64,000 nucleotides of DNA from NCBI RefSeq assembly GCF_009498035.1, contig NZ_CP034550.1, forward strand, positions 930,001 through 994,000. The letters run 5' to 3'. A program made the translations under genes and the position numbers. A model generated the notes under the pieces. That model worked only from the letters and a program-made list of their open reading frames with translations, was not told where the DNA came from and did no database searches. Below, piece by piece: positions 60,301 through 64,000 of this stretch; position 1 is the stretch's first letter, and every line of letters starts with the position of its first letter. This DNA comes from Saccharothrix syringae. Its GTDB lineage: Bacteria; Actinomycetota; Actinomycetes; Mycobacteriales; Pseudonocardiaceae.

Positions 60301-61302
60301 GTGCTGAAGATCGGGATGGCGGTCGCCGCGGTGGTCGCCGTGGTCGCGGTCGTGGTGACCAACGGCGTGTCCACGGTCATCAAGGAGAACACGCCGGTCG
60401 AGGGCGGCGCGGGCGTGCTCATGGCCAGTTGCAACGCCTCGATCGGCCCGTGGACCGGCGGCGGCGAGGAGAGGGGCCGCGGCGACGCCGACCGGCTCAC
60501 CGACGAGCAGCTCACCACGGTCGCCAACATCATCTCCATCGGCCGCAAGCGCGAGCTGCCGCCGCTGGCCTGGCAGGTCGCCATCCAGGCGGGCATGACC
60601 GAGTCGGGCCTGCGCAGCCTCGACCACGGCGACCGCGACTCGCTGGGCATCTTCCAGATGCGCCCGTCGATGGGCTGGGGCACGCCGCAGCAGGTGATGG
60701 ACCCCGAGTACGCGATCAACAAGTTCTACGACGTGCTGCTGAAGGTCCCCGACTGGGAGCAGCAGCGGCCCGGCGACTCGGCGCAGGACGTGGAGCGGTC
60801 GGCGTTCCCGGACCGCTACCACAAGTGGGAGGCGATGGCGGCGTTCCTGATCGGGCAGGAGGGCGACGTCAGCGACCCGGCGGGCTGCGGCGAGGCCGCG
60901 GGCGACTACCTGCTCGCGTCCAGCGCGGCGGCCACCGCCATCGACTTCACCAAGCAGCAGCTCGGCGAGCCGTACCTGTGGGGCGGCAACGGCCCGGACG
61001 CGTGGGACTGCTCCGGCATCCTGGTCAAGGCGTTCGCCGCGGCCGGGATCAAGATCCCGCGCGTGGCCAACGACCAGTACGTGGCCGGCGGCGCGCACCT
61101 GCCCGTGCGCGAGGCCAAGGCCGGTGACCTGATCTTCTGGGCGACCAACCCGGCGCTGCCGGTCACCGTGCACCACGTGGCCATGTACCTGGGCAACGAC
61201 GAGTACATCCACGCGCCGCAGACCGGCGACGTGGTCAAGATCAGCAAGATCAACTGGGACTACCACGAGTTGATGCCACTGGCCGTCCGGCCGGGCGTGT
61301 AG
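60301..61302 (+). CDS. Peptidoglycan hydrolase: lytic transglycosylase plus NlpC/P60
   Basis: 333 residues. Signal-anchor helix at ~5-25. A transglycosylase-like domain (~65-170) has the catalytic glutamate in GMTESGLRSLDH and SLGIFQMRPSMGWG. An NlpC/P60 domain (~210-333) has catalytic cysteine in WDCSGILVKAF and histidine in VHHVAMYLG. This two-enzyme type is the VirB1-like cell-wall opener of Gram-positive conjugation machines. It cuts glycan strands and peptide cross-links to let the channel through. GTG start one base after the upstream stop. Confidence 0.88.
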   Translation: MLKIGMAVAAVVAVVAVVVTNGVSTVIKENTPVEGGAGVLMASCNASIGPWTGGGEERGRGDADRLTDEQLTTVANIISIGRKRELPPLAWQVAIQAGMTESGLRSLDHGDRDSLGIFQMRPSMGWGTPQQVMDPEYAINKFYDVLLKVPDWEQQRPGDSAQDVERSAFPDRYHKWEAMAAFLIGQEGDVSDPAGCGEAAGDYLLASSAAATAIDFTKQQLGEPYLWGGNGPDAWDCSGILVKAFAAAGIKIPRVANDQYVAGGAHLPVREAKAGDLIFWATNPALPVTVHHVAMYLGNDEYIHAPQTGDVVKISKINWDYHELMPLAVRPGV

Positions 61303-61314
61303 GGAGGCACGAGG

Positions 61315-61833
61315 GTGTTCAACCACGACCCCATCCCGCGACCGGCGGGCCCGCCGGCGTCCAGCACCCCCGCGCGGGACTACCTCAACACCCGCCCGCC
61401 CGGCACCGACGCGCAGTACGCGGTGCTGCCGCGGTCGCTGGTCGAGGCGATGCCGCTGCCGTGGCAGCAGCAGATGGCGCACCTGCTCGCCGACTTCCAC
61501 CGCACCTACGGCCACCTCAACTGGCCGGTGTACCGGGTGGTGCCGTCGCGCCAGGAGCGGCTGGTCGACCTGGACGAGGAGCAGCTGGCCGAGGTCGGCG
61601 TGCTGGTCGAGATCGACTCCGACGGCGAGCTGGTCTACCGCGACCGCGCCGGCAAGAAGATCCCGGACCCCGAGCACCAGACCGCGCTGGTGTCGGTGCT
61701 CGACCCGCTCCCGGGCGAGTACGCCAACGCCAACCAGAACACCCCGCCGCGCGGCTTCCCCCAGCCCCACGCCCACCCGCAGTCGGGCCCGCTGCCCGTG
61801 CAGGCACCGCCGCCCTCCCGGTGGCGCACATGA
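61315..61833 (+). CDS. Hypothetical protein of the secretion-like operon
   Basis: 172 residues, soluble, family not recognised. The N-terminus is proline-rich; a central part reads LVEAMPLPWQQQMAHLLADFHRTYGHLNWPVYRVVPSRQ, a mixed helix-strand fold. The C-terminus is proline-rich and disordered. GTG start with GGAGG upstream, 12 bp after the transglycosylase gene, so it is probably the end of the operon. Confidence 0.65.
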   Translation: MFNHDPIPRPAGPPASSTPARDYLNTRPPGTDAQYAVLPRSLVEAMPLPWQQQMAHLLADFHRTYGHLNWPVYRVVPSRQERLVDLDEEQLAEVGVLVEIDSDGELVYRDRAGKKIPDPEHQTALVSVLDPLPGEYANANQNTPPRGFPQPHAHPQSGPLPVQAPPPSRWRT

Positions 61834-61864
61834 CACGCGCCGCCGCGCGTGGAAACCTGGGTGC

Positions 61865-62053
61865 ATGGCTGCTGACCCGAACGCCTGGTACTACTGCCTG
61901 ACCCACCGCACCGTCGAGCACGGCGTGGGCTGCCGCGCCGCGGACCGCATGGGGCCGTACCCGGACGAGGCCACCGCGCAGCGGGCGCTGGAGCTGGCGC
62001 GGCAGCGGACCGAGGCCGAGGACAAGGCCGACCGGGAGTGGGGCAAGCGCTGA
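61865..62053 (+). CDS. Small protein with aromatic-cysteine N-terminus
   Basis: 62 residues. WYYCLTHRTVEHGVGCRAADRMGPYPDEATA carries two cysteines and two histidines (YCLTH and EHGVGC) that could bind a metal. A charged helix follows (ELARQRTEAEDKADREW). ATG start. Similar short proteins are common beside actinobacterial housekeeping genes; role unknown. Confidence 0.7.
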   Translation: MAADPNAWYYCLTHRTVEHGVGCRAADRMGPYPDEATAQRALELARQRTEAEDKADREWGKR

Positions 62054-62092
62054 CGCCGGCCTGATCGCCACCACCGGGGTTAGGGTGCACCC

Positions 62093-63514
62093 ATGGTGGT
62101 GATCCGCACCGGTCGTGCCGAGTCGGACCCCGGCCTGGACTTCGGCGGCGTCCGGACCGAGTTCGGGCTGCCCGACGAGTTCCCGGCCGCCGCCCTGGCC
62201 GAGGCGCAGCGGGCCGTGTCGGGCGACGTCGACCGCGCCGACCGCGAGGACGCCACGGCGCTGCCGCTGGTGACCGTCGACCCGCCCGGCTCCAAGGACC
62301 TGGACCAGGCGCTGCTGCTGGAGCGGGTCGGCGACGGCTTCCGGGTGCACTACGCCATCGCCGACCTGGGCGCGTTCGTCGAGCCCGACGGCGCGCTGGA
62401 CACCGAGGTGCGCCGGCGCGGGCAGACGCTGTACCTGCCGGACGGCAACGTGCCGCTGCACCCGCCGGTGCTCTCCGAGGGCGCGGCGAGCCTGCTGCCC
62501 GGCCAGGTGCGGCCCGCGGTGCTGTGGACGTTCGGGTGCGGCCCCGACGGCGAGCCGCGCGAGGTGCGCGTGCGGCGGGCCCTGGTGCGCTCGACCGCGC
62601 AGCTCGACTACGAGGGCGTGCAGGCGGCGTTCGACGCGGGCCGGCCGCACCCGTCGATCGAGGCGCTGGCCGACTTCGGCAGGCTGCGCCGGGCCCGGGC
62701 CGCCGAGCGCGGCGCGGTGGAGCTGCAGCTGCCGGAGCAGGAGATCGTGCCCAACGGCGACGGCGACTGGAAGCTGGGCATCCGGCCCCGCGCCGACGTG
62801 GAGACCTGGAACGCCGAGGTCTCGCTGCTCACCGGCATGGCCGCGGCGAGGATCATGCTGGACGCGCGGGTCGGCGTGCTGCGGACCCTGCCGGACGCGG
62901 ACGACGGCGCGGTGGAGGCGCTGCGGCGGTCCGCGCACGCCCTGGGCGTGCCGTGGCCGGACGGGGTGACGCCCGCCGAGCTGCTGGCGGGCCTGGACCC
63001 GGCGCGGCCGGAGGCGCTGGCGCTGTTCGTGGACGCGACCCGGCTGCTGCGCGGCGCCGGCTACACCGCGTTCGACGGCGAGATCCCCGAGGTCACCACG
63101 CACGCCGGCCTGGGCGCGCCGTACGCGCACGTCACCGCGCCGCTGCGCAGGCTGGTGGACCGGTTCGCCACCGAGGTGTGCCTGGCCGTGACCGCGGGCG
63201 AGCCCGTGCCGGAGTGGCTGCGGCGGGCGCTGCCGAAGCTGCCGTCGCTGATGGGGAGTTCGGACGCGCTGGCGGGCAAGGTCGACCGGGCGTGCCTGGA
63301 CCAGGTCGAGGCGTGGGTGCTGCTCGACCGGGTCGGCCACGAGTTCGACGCGGTCGTGCTGCGCGCCGAGGGCGGCGGCGCGGACGTGTTCGTCGCGCAC
63401 CCGCCGGTGATGGGCCGCTGCACCGGCGAGGACCTGCCGGAGGGCGAGTGGATCCGGGTGCGGCTGGTGACGGCGGACCCCGATCGCCGGAAGGTCGTCT
63501 TCGAACGCGTGTGA
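62093..63514 (+). CDS. RNB-domain ribonuclease
   Basis: 473 residues, shorter than RNase II/R. It holds essentially the RNB catalytic domain: VDPPGSKDLDQALLLE has the acidic metal ligands, VHYAIADLGAFV and LYLPDGNVPLHPPVLSEGAASLLPGQ are RNB signatures, and EAWVLLDRVGHEFDAVVL begins an S1-like end. It should degrade single-stranded RNA from 3' to 5'. Cold-shock domains of RNase R are missing, as in many actinobacterial relatives. ATG start; 12 bp before the F420 reductase gene. Confidence 0.88.
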   Translation: MVVIRTGRAESDPGLDFGGVRTEFGLPDEFPAAALAEAQRAVSGDVDRADREDATALPLVTVDPPGSKDLDQALLLERVGDGFRVHYAIADLGAFVEPDGALDTEVRRRGQTLYLPDGNVPLHPPVLSEGAASLLPGQVRPAVLWTFGCGPDGEPREVRVRRALVRSTAQLDYEGVQAAFDAGRPHPSIEALADFGRLRRARAAERGAVELQLPEQEIVPNGDGDWKLGIRPRADVETWNAEVSLLTGMAAARIMLDARVGVLRTLPDADDGAVEALRRSAHALGVPWPDGVTPAELLAGLDPARPEALALFVDATRLLRGAGYTAFDGEIPEVTTHAGLGAPYAHVTAPLRRLVDRFATEVCLAVTAGEPVPEWLRRALPKLPSLMGSSDALAGKVDRACLDQVEAWVLLDRVGHEFDAVVLRAEGGGADVFVAHPPVMGRCTGEDLPEGEWIRVRLVTADPDRRKVVFERV

Positions 63515-63526
63515 TGTGATGGCCGG

Positions 63527-64000
63527 GTGACTGATATTCGTGAGCTCACCGTCGGGGTGCTCGGTGGTACCGGCGCGCAGGGCAAGGGCCTGGCGCTGCG
63601 GTGGGCCAAGGCGGGCTTGAAGGTCGTGATCGGTTCGCGCAACGCGGAGCGCGCCGAGGCCGCGGCCGAGGAGGTGCGGGCGGCGACCGGCGTCGGGCAC
63701 GTCGCCGGTGCGGACAACGAGGGCTGCGCGGCGCAGTCGGACGTGGTGCTGGTGGCGGTGCCGTGGGACGGGCACGCGGACACCGTGGCGTCGCTGCGCG
63801 CGCCGCTGGCGGGCAAGGTCGTGATCGACTGCGTGAACCCGCTGGGCTTCGACAAGCAGGGCCCGTACGCGCTGCCGGTGCCCGAGGGCAGCGCCGCGCA
63901 GCAGGCCGCCGCGCTGCTGCCGGAGTCGCGGGTCACCGCGGCGTTCCACCACGTCTCGGCGGTGACCCTGGCCGACCTGGCGGTCGAGTCGATCGAGGGT
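63527..64000 (+). CDS. npdG: NADPH:F420 oxidoreductase (3' truncated by window end)
   Basis: The first 158 codons are present. The Rossmann motif VGVLGGTGAQGKGLALRWAKAG and IGSRNAERAEAAA bind NADP. VVLVAVPWDGHADTV and DCVNPLGFDKQGPYAL are typical of F420-dependent NADP reductases. These move hydride between F420H2 and NADP+, supporting coenzyme F420 use. GTG start. The open frame continues past the window. Confidence 0.9.
   Translation, partial: MTDIRELTVGVLGGTGAQGKGLALRWAKAGLKVVIGSRNAERAEAAAEEVRAATGVGHVAGADNEGCAAQSDVVLVAVPWDGHADTVASLRAPLAGKVVIDCVNPLGFDKQGPYALPVPEGSAAQQAAALLPESRVTAAFHHVSAVTLADLAVESIEG

Noticed and set aside
53458..62053. Complete integrative conjugative element
   Set aside because: No integrase, relaxase, replication protein, direct-repeat attachment sites or tRNA target is visible in the window.

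Overview
The window reads as chromosomal DNA from a very high-GC actinomycete. The best match is the Pseudonocardiaceae group (Saccharothrix / Actinosynnema / Lentzea relatives). This rests on the strong third-position GC bias with long antisense shadow reading frames, frequent GTG starts with 4-base overlaps (GTGA/ATGA), an AdnAB helicase-nuclease, an F420-dependent reductase, an actinobacterial RNase P RNA, and gene order shared with Mycobacterium. Genus-level placement is inference.

Layout. (1) 1-7469: assimilatory nitrate/nitrite module. It holds a 5'-truncated FAD/[2Fe-2S] oxidoreductase, a NarK-type transporter, nirB-nirD, a uroporphyrinogen-III synthase fused to an OmpR-type DNA-binding domain, and a CbiX-like chelatase. 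The last two fit supply of siroheme for NirB. A 22-bp-period repeat array follows. (2) 7681-9336: pirin, TPR protein and an alkyltransferase-like protein. (3) 9363-19823: adnA-adnB, a hypothetical protein, a DoxX protein, an M20 peptidase and a K+ channel. (4) 19964-27207: two-component system, two tandem zinc peptidases and a DUF2207 membrane protein. Part of this block (22752-27207) is bracketed by a 54-bp inverted repeat in which each copy carries a perfect LexA/SOS-type box. (5) 27458-31076: an M16 peptidase pair and nudC. (6) 31398-39780: a ROK regulator convergent with a three-gene SMC cassette (TIGR02677/02678/02680 families, type II Wadjet-like). No JetD-type nuclease gene is visible in the window.

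(7) 39833-50262: a block syntenic with M. tuberculosis Rv2228c-Rv2236c (cobD, SURF1, low-MW phosphatase, cobC-like, Nif3-like, zinc-ribbon coiled coil, RNase H/phosphatase). It is interrupted by DUF1349 and fructosamine-kinase genes, a decayed ISAs1-type insertion sequence with perfect 51-bp inverted ends, small membrane proteins and a prenyl synthase. (8) 50276-53397: FMN reductase, rnpB and a secreted protein of unknown function. (9) 53458-62053: a ribbon-helix-helix-like protein divergent from a type IV secretion-like operon (small membrane proteins, VirB4-like ATPase, VirB6-like, VirB8/TcpC-like, transglycosylase-NlpC/P60). No relaxase, integrase or coupling protein lies beside it. (10) 62093-64000: RNB-domain ribonuclease and the start of an F420:NADP oxidoreductase.

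The strongest leads are the JetD-less SMC cassette with a repeat-expanded middle domain, the relaxase-less secretion-like operon, and the paired SOS-box inverted repeats. All function calls come from reading the sequence and recalling family features; no database search was run.
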